64,000 nt of DNA from assembly GCF_002554705.1 (NCBI RefSeq), contig NZ_PDEP01000010.1, positions 1 to 64,000 on the forward strand, read 5' to 3'. Below the pieces are notes generated by a model. It saw only the letters and a list, made by a program, of their open reading frames with translations. It had not been told where the DNA came from and ran no database searches. The translations under genes were made by a program, and so were the position numbers. This DNA is from Longimonas halophila (lineage in GTDB: Bacteria; Bacteroidota; Rhodothermia; Rhodothermales; Salinibacteraceae). Shown here one piece after another: positions 55,978-64,000 of this stretch (within the stretch, counting starts at the first letter, position 1; every line of letters begins with the position of its first letter).

Positions 55978-56280
55978 ACGGGTGTGGTTCGTGGATGAAA
56001 CTGAAAAACAGCCAGACGCCTTGGTGGACGTGTCGTGGGGACGTGCCGTGGGCGGGTCGATGATTCTTGATGTACGTACACGACGGGCTGGGACGCGTGT
56101 GCCGAATGCGCAGGGTCGTTACCTATCATCTCGGAGCGCATCCGTGGCACAGGGGCATTCTCACGACGATATTCTCATGTTGAGGCGAGCATCTCCGTAT
56201 TGCCCGGCGCGCTTTCATGCTGCCAGCAAGGTCAGGCCGCGCATTGGAGTGGTGATTTCATCGGTAGCCTGAGCCTCCAC

Positions 56281-56314
56281 AGAAAAAGCCGACCAGACGC
56301 CTGTCCGGTCGGCT
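56281..56314 (-). terminator. Terminator for the DJ-1/PfpI gene
   Basis: Read on the minus strand, a 12-bp stem (AGCCGACCGGAC with GTCTGGTCGGCT, one mismatch) has a 4-base loop and is followed by TTTTTCT. It begins 29 bases after the stop codon of the minus-strand gene. Confidence 0.9.
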
Positions 56315-56342
56315 CGTTCGTGTTAGGGGTTGTGGATGCGTG

Positions 56343-56861
56343 TTAGGCGAGCGCATCCACCAGTTCGCGGCAGAAATCGGGGATGTCTTTCACCACGCGG
56401 CCCCAGACGATGGCTCCGTCTTGGAAGGCGGCCTCGTCGACCCAGGTGGCACCGGCATTCACCAGGTCATCTTTGATGCCAAGGCTACCGGTCGACCGGT
56501 GGCCCTCCACAATGCCAGCGGAGATGCCCACGAGTCCGGCGTGGCAGATGAGTCCTACGGGTTTCTCTTGGGCGTACAGATTGGCAACCAGCGAGGTGAC
56601 GCCCTCGTAGCGGCGCAGCTTGTCGGGCGCCCAGCCGCCGGGGACTACGATGCCATCGAAGTCGTCGGCACTCAGGTCGCGCGCAGCGACCTCACTGGTG
56701 GCGGGCACGCCGTTCTTGCCGGTATAGGTGCGCTTGGCTTCGGGGGCGGCAATGGTGACCTCGGCGCCTTCTTCGCGGAGGCGCATGGTAGGAACCCAGA
56801 ACTCCAGGTCTTCGAAGGAGCGCTCCAGCAGTACAACGACACGTTTGCCTTGAAGTCGCAT
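56343..56861 (-). CDS. DJ-1/PfpI-family protein
   Basis: A 172-residue class I glutamine-amidotransferase-like protein. MRLQGKRVVVLLERSFEDLE, then ADDFDGIVVPGGWAPDKLR, and the nucleophile Cys in KPVGLICHAGLVGIS are typical of PfpI/YhbO-type protease or deglycase proteins acting in protein quality control. The ATG begins the conserved N-terminal strand; the frame upstream is not conserved in the family. The gene is divergent from nothing close and is followed by a good terminator. Confidence 0.92.
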   Translation of the reverse strand: MRLQGKRVVVLLERSFEDLEFWVPTMRLREEGAEVTIAAPEAKRTYTGKNGVPATSEVAARDLSADDFDGIVVPGGWAPDKLRRYEGVTSLVANLYAQEKPVGLICHAGLVGISAGIVEGHRSTGSLGIKDDLVNAGATWVDEAAFQDGAIVWGRVVKDIPDFCRELVDALA

Positions 56862-56977
56862 AACATCAGTGGATTGAATGAGAGAAGCAGCAGGATAATA
56901 ACAGTCTATGGTGCAACGTACGCCACAGCACAGGGCGAATGCAACGCGCATCTGCAACAATGCTGACAGGGGCGATG

Positions 56978-57817
56978 CTATTCCGAATCGGCGCGAGAAC
57001 CGGGAAGCGGGTCGACTTCGGCGCTGTCGGGTTTGGCAAACAGGGCAGAGTCTGGAGCCTCGGTCTCAAACGTAAGGTCCGACAGAGCAAACTGCGGGCC
57101 GAGCGGGTCGCCAAGCGTACTGTCGGCCCAGGCGTGGTAGCGGCCTTCTACGGGTAGCGTGAGGCCGCTGTTGGTAGCAAACTCGTTGTACACGAGGGCA
57201 GTGTTCGGCGCATCGGGCGGACGGTCGCCGTAGGTTACGGAGAAGCGCACCAGGCCCAACGCACCGGTGTCGGCTTCGGTGTAGACGATGTACACGTCGT
57301 CGGGGGAGTCGCCCACATTGTCTTCGTAGCGGATTTCGGTGACGCGGTAGTCGGTGCCGTTGATCGTGGCGGTGCCTGCATCGCTGGCAATGACGCCGTC
57401 GTCGGCCAAGACAAACGGCATTGCAAAGAAATAGAAGTACGTGCTGGTGTAGAAGCGTGGACTGTAGTCGTACGGGAATGCCTCCAGCGAGGGCTGCACC
57501 CATGCATCGCTGCCGTCGAAGCCAAGCACAAAATCGCCGTTGGTAATGCGCACGTTGCGCGTCTGCAGATCAATGAGGTGGTCGTCGCGCGTGGTGTCGC
57601 TTCCGGCAATGCGCGCAAGCGTATACCGCATCTGTCGCTGATTGCGCCAGGTGTCGAGTCCGCCATGGGCAGCCCAGGCGTCGTGCAGCGCTGCGGGAGC
57701 ATCGGGGCGTTCGGTCTGGGCGGCGTCTGGTTCGTTGGATTCGGGGGCGTCGGCGGTGCAGGCTGGGAGCACGATCAGAGCGAGCAGGAGCGGGATCCAG
57801 CTAAGAAGGCGCATCAT
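56978..57817 (-). CDS. Lipoprotein of unknown function (DUF6503/LolA-like)
   Basis: A 279-residue lipoprotein (lipobox VLPAC, Cys20). After an acidic linker it shows AALHDAWAAHGGLDTWRNQR, then β-strands (RVTEIRYEDNVGDSPDDVYI, ALGLVRFSVTYGDRPP, GLTLPVEGRYHAW). The AHGG.D.W start resembles DUF6503 and LolA-type lipoproteins of Bacteroidota. Function unknown. It is divergent from the SppA-like gene. Confidence 0.65.
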   Translation of the reverse strand: MMRLLSWIPLLLALIVLPACTADAPESNEPDAAQTERPDAPAALHDAWAAHGGLDTWRNQRQMRYTLARIAGSDTTRDDHLIDLQTRNVRITNGDFVLGFDGSDAWVQPSLEAFPYDYSPRFYTSTYFYFFAMPFVLADDGVIASDAGTATINGTDYRVTEIRYEDNVGDSPDDVYIVYTEADTGALGLVRFSVTYGDRPPDAPNTALVYNEFATNSGLTLPVEGRYHAWADSTLGDPLGPQFALSDLTFETEAPDSALFAKPDSAEVDPLPGSRADSE

Positions 57818-58069
57818 AGACGGTTGAGGATTGGGGAGAGCAGATGGATCATCAATGGCGTACGTATAGCGCGTGGCATAGGTGTTACACAAGTGCGTCT
57901 GCAAGGATGCAGTATCCGGTGCGCGCTGGCGGTATGCTGTAACACCGGTGCAACCTGAGGCGTACGAAGACTACATGCTGGGTGGGGCACGAGCCTTCGT
58001 CTTGGCATCGCCTCTGCACTTTGATAGAGCTCTTCGTATCTCCCTTTAATCTCTTTCGTTTCTACTGCT

Positions 58070-60529
58070 ATGCGTCAACTCGTTTCGCTGATTGTCCTGG
58101 GCCTGTGCTGTATGCTTCTCTCCGCGTCGGTGCACGCACAGCGCATGGCGTCGTATTACTCGCAATATGATTTGCTTTCGTCGCCGCCCTCGGCGGTGGG
58201 CGAGGGACTCAGCGGGTTTGCGAACCCGGCGCTCCCGGCGCTGCAGCCCAACACTCTCCAGCTGCAATGGTCCACCGATGGCCGTGATCACGGCGATGTG
58301 AGCGATATCGGGGTATTCTCGTCGGTGGGCGGACTCAGCGGGGCGGTTTCGCGTGTGGAGCGGGGCGGATTCCGAAGCACGGGCTACCACGTGGGGCTGG
58401 CGGGCGGTACCAAGCGCTTTGCCACCGGCATTGCGTACCAGGGCTTTGCAGGCGACAAACGGGCCTTCGGACGCGTGAATCGCCTCACGACCGGCGCGAT
58501 TGCCCGTCCGAGCCGCTACCTGTCGGTGGGGCTGACCTACAACATTGGGCTGGAGACCGATGACCGCGAATGGGTGGGCGAAGTCGGCGTTCGTCCCTTG
58601 GGCACCTCACGGCTTACGGTATTTGGCGACATGGCTGTGTTTCAGGGAGATGCGCTGCGTGATGCGCCCTGGAGCGTGGGCGGAGCCATCCAAGTGGTGC
58701 CGGGCGTAGAGGCGGTAGGCCGCTACTTTGAAAGCGAAGCCTTCAGCCTGGGACTCCGCGTGAACCTGGACCGGGCGGGCGTGCAGAGTCAGGCGCGGTT
58801 TAATCCGTCGCAAGCGTACGCCTCCAGCGCCTACGGCATACGCCTGGGCGGAGCGCAGCCCAGTGCCATCAGCGAGGCAGTGCAGCGCGGGGGGAAGCAT
58901 GTAGTGCTTGAGCTGGGCGGTACGCTAAGCTACCAGCAGAGTCAGGTGCAGGCGTGGACACAAGATGGCGTGGGCCGCTTCTACGAGGCGCTGCGCACCA
59001 TCGAGCGAGCCGGAGCTTCAGAGCGCGTGCAGACGCTCGCGCTGAATCTGTCGGGGCTGCGCATTCAACCGGCGCTGGCGTGGGAGCTGCGCCAGGCGCT
59101 GCAGGAGGCGCAGGCTGCGGGCACCACCGTGCTCGTGTACATCGATTACGCCGGGATGAACACGTATCACATCGCCAGCGTGGCCGATCATGTCATTATG
59201 GATCCGGTGGGGCGCCTTACGCTCGACGGCTACGCCTCCAGCCAGACGTTCCTGGCGGGCACGCTCGACAAAATTGGCATTGCGGTGGATGACTGGCGCC
59301 TCTTCTCGCACAAGTCCGCCCTCGAAGCGCTCGACCGCACCGACTTCTCCGATGCCGAGCGCGAACAGCGGCAAGCCTACATCGATGCCTTCTACGAAAC
59401 CGTGCGCACCGACGTGATGGCGTCTCGCGGTCTTGATAACGCCACGTTTGATTCCATCGTCAACGATCAAACCCTGCTCTGGGCCACCGACGCCGAGTCC
59501 GCCGGACTCATTGACGGCACCGGGCGCTGGAGCGATCTCGACGATCTGCTCGACACGCATGTGGGCGGCTCTACCTCGGCGCTCTCGGTGGATGCACTGA
59601 ACGAGCTGCACGCGGCTTCAGATGCGTGGAGCGCGCCGCCCACCATTGCGCTGGTGTACGGCATTGGCGGCACGTCCATCGACAGCGGGATGAAAGCCAA
59701 GGAACTGGCCGAAACCATCCGCAGCACCGCCGACCGCGACGATGTAAAAGCCATCGTCTTTCGGGTGGATTCGCCGGGCGGCGACCCGCTCGCAGCCGAT
59801 CTCGTGGCCGAAGCGCTGCGCGAAGCATCGGAAGACATGCCCGTCATCATCAGTCAGGGCCAGGTGGCGGGTTCGGGCGGATACTGGGTGTCGATGTACG
59901 GCGACGAAATCTTTGCGGCGCCCACCACGCTCACGGGCTCGATTGGCGTTGTGGCCGGATGGATCTATGACGACGGCTTCAGCGAGCGCGCCGGGTTCGA
60001 CTACGATGTGGTGCAGCGCGGCGAGCGGGCCGATCTGACCACCGGATACAACGTGCCGCTTCTGGGCGTAGAGCTGCCCGCCCGCGACATGACCAAGGCC
60101 GAGCGCGACCGCACCGAAGCTCAGATCGAAGCGCTCTACGACGAATTCGTGTCTGGTGTGGCCGAGGGCCGCTCGCTGGATGTCGATTCCGTACGCACGG
60201 TGGCTGAAGGCCGGGTGTGGACGGGCACGGCGGCGCAGGAGCGCGGCCTGGTTGATACGATGGGCGGATTGCCGGCCGCTATTGAGGCCGCGCGCACCGC
60301 TGCCGAACTGGACCGCGACTGGGTGCAGGTGCAGGAGGTCAACGCCATCAGCGGGTTCTTCGGATTTGAGACCTTGATTCCGGCTCCGATTCGTGCCCTC
60401 GTATCCGACCGCGACCGTGCTCCCGAGACGTACGACCCGGTCCGCGACTTTGTGCGCACCATGGCCACGCACCAGCCGCATCCGTTAGTGATATTGCCGC
60501 CCGGCTGGGCCCCTGCCCCGCGTCCTTAA
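58070..60529 (+). CDS. sppA: SppA-type signal peptide peptidase fused to a barrel-like N-terminus
   Basis: An 819-residue secreted protein with signal peptide (ending SASVHAQ). Residues ~25-265 look like an outer-membrane β-barrel of the PorV/FadL style: GEGLSGFANPALPALQP, then alternating strands such as FATGIAYQGFAG and LSVGLTYNIGLE. Residues ~275-815 are an SppA protease with the general base Lys415 in LFSHKSALEAL and the nucleophile Ser602 in GQVAGSGGYW, as in the 67-kDa E. coli type. No anchoring membrane helix is seen. SppA normally degrades cleaved signal peptides at the inner membrane. An outer-membrane location would be unusual. Confidence 0.85.
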   Translation: MRQLVSLIVLGLCCMLLSASVHAQRMASYYSQYDLLSSPPSAVGEGLSGFANPALPALQPNTLQLQWSTDGRDHGDVSDIGVFSSVGGLSGAVSRVERGGFRSTGYHVGLAGGTKRFATGIAYQGFAGDKRAFGRVNRLTTGAIARPSRYLSVGLTYNIGLETDDREWVGEVGVRPLGTSRLTVFGDMAVFQGDALRDAPWSVGGAIQVVPGVEAVGRYFESEAFSLGLRVNLDRAGVQSQARFNPSQAYASSAYGIRLGGAQPSAISEAVQRGGKHVVLELGGTLSYQQSQVQAWTQDGVGRFYEALRTIERAGASERVQTLALNLSGLRIQPALAWELRQALQEAQAAGTTVLVYIDYAGMNTYHIASVADHVIMDPVGRLTLDGYASSQTFLAGTLDKIGIAVDDWRLFSHKSALEALDRTDFSDAEREQRQAYIDAFYETVRTDVMASRGLDNATFDSIVNDQTLLWATDAESAGLIDGTGRWSDLDDLLDTHVGGSTSALSVDALNELHAASDAWSAPPTIALVYGIGGTSIDSGMKAKELAETIRSTADRDDVKAIVFRVDSPGGDPLAADLVAEALREASEDMPVIISQGQVAGSGGYWVSMYGDEIFAAPTTLTGSIGVVAGWIYDDGFSERAGFDYDVVQRGERADLTTGYNVPLLGVELPARDMTKAERDRTEAQIEALYDEFVSGVAEGRSLDVDSVRTVAEGRVWTGTAAQERGLVDTMGGLPAAIEAARTAAELDRDWVQVQEVNAISGFFGFETLIPAPIRALVSDRDRAPETYDPVRDFVRTMATHQPHPLVILPPGWAPAPRP

Positions 60530-60781
60530 CGGAGAGATACGGAGAGGTGTCGCTTCCGTCCATTGAACAACTGTTGAACGGACCTTGAAGGACGTGTGGG
60601 TTTTTGCAGCGTCTGGTTCGTTCACGGACAGACGCTTACACGACGGGTGGTAGTTTCCCCCACAGGAGCGTGCATCGCTGGAATCAGATTTGCCGTATTG
60701 TACCGTGGTGCGCTGCATGTAGGTCATGACCTACACCGCAGCGTGTCTCCTGTATTTTATTCATGGATGTACGTACCCACT

Positions 60782-62518
60782 ATGTCGCGCAAACTGGCCG
60801 ATCTTGGCAACCAATTCGACACCGACCGCGTGCTGCGCAGCTACCTCAAGCGGATGTGTCCGCCCGAGATGTACGCGGCGATCAAGCCTGACCTGCAGGC
60901 GCTGGGCGAAAAGACCGGCGGCGAGTTGTACGACCTGCAGCTCCAAGACCGCCCCAACACGCCCCGGCTGGTGCAGTGGGATCCAACCGGCGATCGCATT
61001 GACCAGATTGAGCTCACGGACGTATGGCAGCGCGTACTGCCGATGGTCGCTGAGCATGGTGTCATTTCTACCGCCTACGAGCGGGAGAACGGCGCGCTGA
61101 GCCGCGTGCATCAGGGCGCGCTGGCGTACTTGCTGCTACCCGCCTCTGACATGATGGGCTTCCTGCTGGCTACCACCGACGGCTCCATTGCTACACTCCT
61201 GCGTTCGGGCAATGAGCCGCTCATCGACGAGGTGGTGCCGCACTTGCTAAGCCGCACCCCCGACACATTCTGGACGAGCGGCCAGTGGCGCACCGAGCAG
61301 TCCGGCGGCACCGACCTGAGCAAGGTAGATACCGAGGCACGCTACGAAGACGGCGAGTGGCGCCTGTACGGACACAAATGGTTCACCTCCTCGACCGCTG
61401 CCAACATGGCGATTGTGCTGGCACGTCCCGAATCCACTAACGACCAGGGCCGGGCGGGGCTGTCGCTCTTCTACCTGCCGATTCGCGACAATCATGACGA
61501 GTCGCCTGCTGATGGCATCCGCGTAAACCGCCTCAAGGAAAGCATGGGCGCGAAGAAGCTTCCCGTGTCCGAGGTCACGCTCGACGGAGCCGTGGCGTAT
61601 CCAGTCACTGAGCTTCAAAACGGCACGCGGCATCTTACGCCGATGGTGGACCGCGCTCGCATGTGGAACGCGCTCATTGCTGTGAGCAGCATGCGGCGGG
61701 GCCTGGCGCTGGCTCGCGACTATGCCCGCAAGCGCAAAGCCTTCGGCACGCCCATCATCGAGAAGCCGCTGCACTACGACACCCTGGCCGATGTGCAAGC
61801 CACGTTCGAGGGCGCATTCCACCTCACGTTTCGGTTTGTGGAGCTCATTGGCAAGGAGGAGAACGACGCGCTGAGCAACGAAGAGCAGCACTTGTTGCGA
61901 GCGCTCTCGCCGCTGGCAAAGCTCATCACCGGGCGCCAGGCCGTGGAGGTAAGCACCGAGGTCATCGAAGCCTTCGGCGGCTCGGGATACGTGGAGGAAA
62001 CCGGCATCCCTGCGCTCTTGCGGGATGCGTTTGCATTGCCGCTGTGGGAGGGGACCACCAACGTGATGTCGCTCATTGCCCTGCGTACGCTGCGCCGCGA
62101 TGGGCGCCTGGAGGCGGTGCACAATGAAATCAAACGCTGTGCCGATGCGGTCGATACGCCCGCGCTTCAGCACGCCATGAAACAGGCGCAAGACGCATTT
62201 AAGGCGGCGGTGCAGTGGCTTGCGGATACGCTTGAACATCGGGGCGAGAAGGCGCTGGAGGCCGGGGCCCGGCGCTTTGCGTACACCATTGCCCACGCGC
62301 TGGAGGCCGCGCTGCTCATTCGCCATGCGCAGTGGGCCATTCAAGACGAGGGGCGCCGCCCCATTGCCGTAGCCGAGTACTTTACAGCAAAAGGCATCAA
62401 TCACATTGCCCGCCGCGCGCACTACGACGGCTACATGCTGGCGAAAGACTTCAACCGGCAGTCGCTTTTCCAGAGCGAGGCCCCCATCGATACGGGATCG
62501 CAGAAGGCGGCCCTCTGA
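60782..62518 (+). CDS. Acyl-CoA dehydrogenase (AidB-like)
   Basis: A 578-residue FAD-dependent dehydrogenase. FWTSGQWRTEQSGGTDLSKV, YGHKWFTSST, the RLKESMGAKKLPVSEVTLDG block, KRKAFGTPIIEKPLHYDTLA and LWEGTTNVMSLIALR give the acyl-CoA dehydrogenase fold. The extended C-terminus and the T.QSGGTDL motif point to the AidB-like group. The ATG (MSRKLADLGNQF) begins conserved sequence; about 60 codons of open frame upstream are not protein-like. Confidence 0.9.
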   Translation: MSRKLADLGNQFDTDRVLRSYLKRMCPPEMYAAIKPDLQALGEKTGGELYDLQLQDRPNTPRLVQWDPTGDRIDQIELTDVWQRVLPMVAEHGVISTAYERENGALSRVHQGALAYLLLPASDMMGFLLATTDGSIATLLRSGNEPLIDEVVPHLLSRTPDTFWTSGQWRTEQSGGTDLSKVDTEARYEDGEWRLYGHKWFTSSTAANMAIVLARPESTNDQGRAGLSLFYLPIRDNHDESPADGIRVNRLKESMGAKKLPVSEVTLDGAVAYPVTELQNGTRHLTPMVDRARMWNALIAVSSMRRGLALARDYARKRKAFGTPIIEKPLHYDTLADVQATFEGAFHLTFRFVELIGKEENDALSNEEQHLLRALSPLAKLITGRQAVEVSTEVIEAFGGSGYVEETGIPALLRDAFALPLWEGTTNVMSLIALRTLRRDGRLEAVHNEIKRCADAVDTPALQHAMKQAQDAFKAAVQWLADTLEHRGEKALEAGARRFAYTIAHALEAALLIRHAQWAIQDEGRRPIAVAEYFTAKGINHIARRAHYDGYMLAKDFNRQSLFQSEAPIDTGSQKAAL

Positions 62519-62681
62519 TGCATTCGGGACATGCTGAATACAACAAATCACACGCAGCCTGGAGGGGCCTCCCGCCCTTTGGGCTGTTGTGTTTGAACTC
62601 GCATAAGCTAATCTGCGGACACCGAAGCGCGCAGTCGCGTATGAATGCCTGTCGAACTGGATTCCCCGGCCCCACGCTGCT

Positions 62682-63260
62682 ATGCCGTCCTCGCAAACGC
62701 TCGATGTTGCGACGCTACCCATTCCCGAGAAGGAGCGCTACACGTATGCCGACTATGCCGAGTTGCCGGAAAGTGCGCCCTACGAACTGATTGCTGGATC
62801 CCTCGTCATGGCGCCTTTGCCCACATTTCAGCACCAGCAGGTATCGCTTCGTTTGTCCACCGCACTGTTTCGTTATGTCGAGGCCCACGGAAGTGGCACC
62901 GTCGTTGCGGCTCCAATGGATGTAATGCTTGCAGAAGATACCACCGTACAGCCCGATCTGGTGTATATTTCCAGTGCGCAGCGTGAGATTATCGGCGAAC
63001 AGCGGATTGAAGGCGCTCCTGATCTCATTGCCGAGATCTTGTCACCATCCACCGCACACCGCGATGTGGGGATCAAGAAGCGGCTGTATGAGCAATACGG
63101 CGTACGCGAGTACTGGACGCTCGACCCGGAGTCGCAGGCGGTGGAGGTGCACACAAACACCGATGCCGGGTTCACGCAGCATGCGCGTGTGGTGAAGGCG
63201 GGGGCAGTAGCCTCTACCGTTATCAACGGCTTCGAGGTCGATGTGGCGAATCTTTTTTAG
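62682..63260 (+). CDS. Uma2-family putative endonuclease (DUF820)
   Basis: A 192-residue PD-(D/E)XK-type protein. RYTYADYAELPESAPYELIAG, QHQQVSLRLSTALFRYVE, TVQPDLVYISSAQRE, then PDLIAEILSPSTAHRDVGIK and EYGVREYW-like sequence (YEQYGVREYWTLDPES) match the Uma2/DUF820 family. Role unknown; these are common in cyanobacteria and Bacteroidota. Confidence 0.92.
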   Translation: MPSSQTLDVATLPIPEKERYTYADYAELPESAPYELIAGSLVMAPLPTFQHQQVSLRLSTALFRYVEAHGSGTVVAAPMDVMLAEDTTVQPDLVYISSAQREIIGEQRIEGAPDLIAEILSPSTAHRDVGIKKRLYEQYGVREYWTLDPESQAVEVHTNTDAGFTQHARVVKAGAVASTVINGFEVDVANLF

Positions 63261-63327
63261 GGAGGCGGACCGTTCGCGGCATAGCAAGACGTGCGCGCAT
63301 CCAGCAAACAATAACGCAGAACCACTT

Positions 63328-64000
63328 ATGCGGCATTACTCAGAGCAGGAAATCCAGGCGATCTTTCGTCGCGCCACCGAGCGGCAGGAAGCAACAGATG
63401 CAACGTCCCCACGCCACGGGTTGACCCTGGACGAGTTGAAAGCCATTGGCAGTGAGTCAGGCATTGCACCGTCTCACATTGAAGCCGCCGCGCGCGATAT
63501 TGAGCAAGGCCGTGTGCCCCAGAAGCCGCCGACAGGGATCGAGCGGTTCTATGGCATGCCAGCGACGGTACATGCCGAGCGTGTGCTTCCTGGACGTATG
63601 GACGACACCACATGGGGCTATGCCATTGACACGCTGCGCTCCGTGTTCAACACACGCGGACAGGCCGAGACGATTGGGCCCATTCGCGAGTGGAAGGCGT
63701 TTACGTCGTCTGGCTTCGACTACCAGGCGTTGCTGGCCGATGACACGTGGTACACCATGCTTGAAGGACTGAACCTGACGGACAATAAAACGCGCAGTCC
63801 GGTACATGTCGAGGTCAAGCCCAAGGGGGATGATACGCGTATTTCCATGACGTACCAGATGCCCGCGTCGCGTCTGTGGGAGGGGCCCGGTGTGGGGGGC
63901 GCTTTTCTACTCGCTGCGATTGTGACAAGCGTGGTGTTTGCAGTCAACGGGCTCCCGCTGGCGCTCTTCCTGGTGCCCCTTGGGTTGTTGGTGGGAGGCG
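63328..64000 (+). CDS. Membrane protein with 'YSEQE' N-terminal helical domain, cut by window edge
   Basis: Starts MRHYSEQEIQAIFRRATERQ and continues LTLDELKAIGSESGIAPSHI, then 'EAAARDIEQG'. This N-terminal helical pair recurs in many uncharacterised membrane proteins. A middle soluble domain has a β-pattern, and a hydrophobic segment (about residue 195 onward) enters one or two membrane helices before the edge. 224 residues are visible. Family not resolved. Confidence 0.8.
   Translation, partial: MRHYSEQEIQAIFRRATERQEATDATSPRHGLTLDELKAIGSESGIAPSHIEAAARDIEQGRVPQKPPTGIERFYGMPATVHAERVLPGRMDDTTWGYAIDTLRSVFNTRGQAETIGPIREWKAFTSSGFDYQALLADDTWYTMLEGLNLTDNKTRSPVHVEVKPKGDDTRISMTYQMPASRLWEGPGVGGAFLLAAIVTSVVFAVNGLPLALFLVPLGLLVGG

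Overview
The window looks like chromosomal DNA of a Rhodothermota bacterium of the Salinibacter/Salisaeta type (deep Bacteroidota-related, salt-adapted). The support is indirect: two tandem SusC/SusD outer-membrane import pairs, many signal-peptidase-II lipoproteins, few Shine-Dalgarno sites, high-GC coding DNA, acidic secreted proteins and a GWxTD-type protein. Species was not determined. Nearly all of it is housekeeping or envelope DNA, with no phage, integron or CRISPR array.

Layout. 1-353 is the N-terminal part of an IS982-like transposase running off the left edge. 763-6874 holds a pseudokinase-TPR-TonB_C membrane protein, a VWA protein, rsmA and mgtE. 7584-17728 holds two tandem SusC-SusD pairs with related signal peptides and a strong hairpin between receptor and lipoprotein in each. 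18139-21245 holds a GWxTD-like secreted protein facing a lipoprotein that has a paralogue at 44535-45314. 21467-26454 holds an ABC exporter pair, a secreted amidohydrolase and tenA behind a TPP riboswitch. 26479-38540 holds lipoproteins, an M1 metallopeptidase, a lipoate ligase, an M50-like membrane protease, an ABC-F ATPase, an FG-GAP protein, a parvulin lipoprotein and a GNAT enzyme. 38541-39475 is gene-free, holds two unrelated miniature elements, and ends at a tRNA-Gln gene.

39729-43753 is a methionine operon: promoter candidate, SAM-I riboswitch, terminator, metY, metX and homoserine dehydrogenase. 43896-52220 holds two lipoproteins, an MGMT-type protein, aroA, adenosine deaminase, tatA, gatA, sucD and engB. 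52262-57817 (minus strand) holds a coiled-coil protein with 54-bp coding repeats, a voltage-gated K+ channel, an SLC13/TrkA_C transporter, a DJ-1/PfpI protein and a lipoprotein. 58070-64000 holds an SppA protease apparently fused to an outer-membrane-barrel-like domain, an AidB-like acyl-CoA dehydrogenase, a Uma2-type nuclease and a truncated membrane protein.

The most unusual items are a family of miniature elements with about 24-bp terminal inverted repeats (27262-27442 with an 8-bp target duplication, and 38578-38729), an unrelated miniature element with TTA duplications (39017-39226), the pseudokinase-TPR-TonB_C fusion, the barrel-SppA fusion, and the pair of dispersed paralogous lipoproteins. 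I saw no wholly new multi-gene defence or biosynthetic system.
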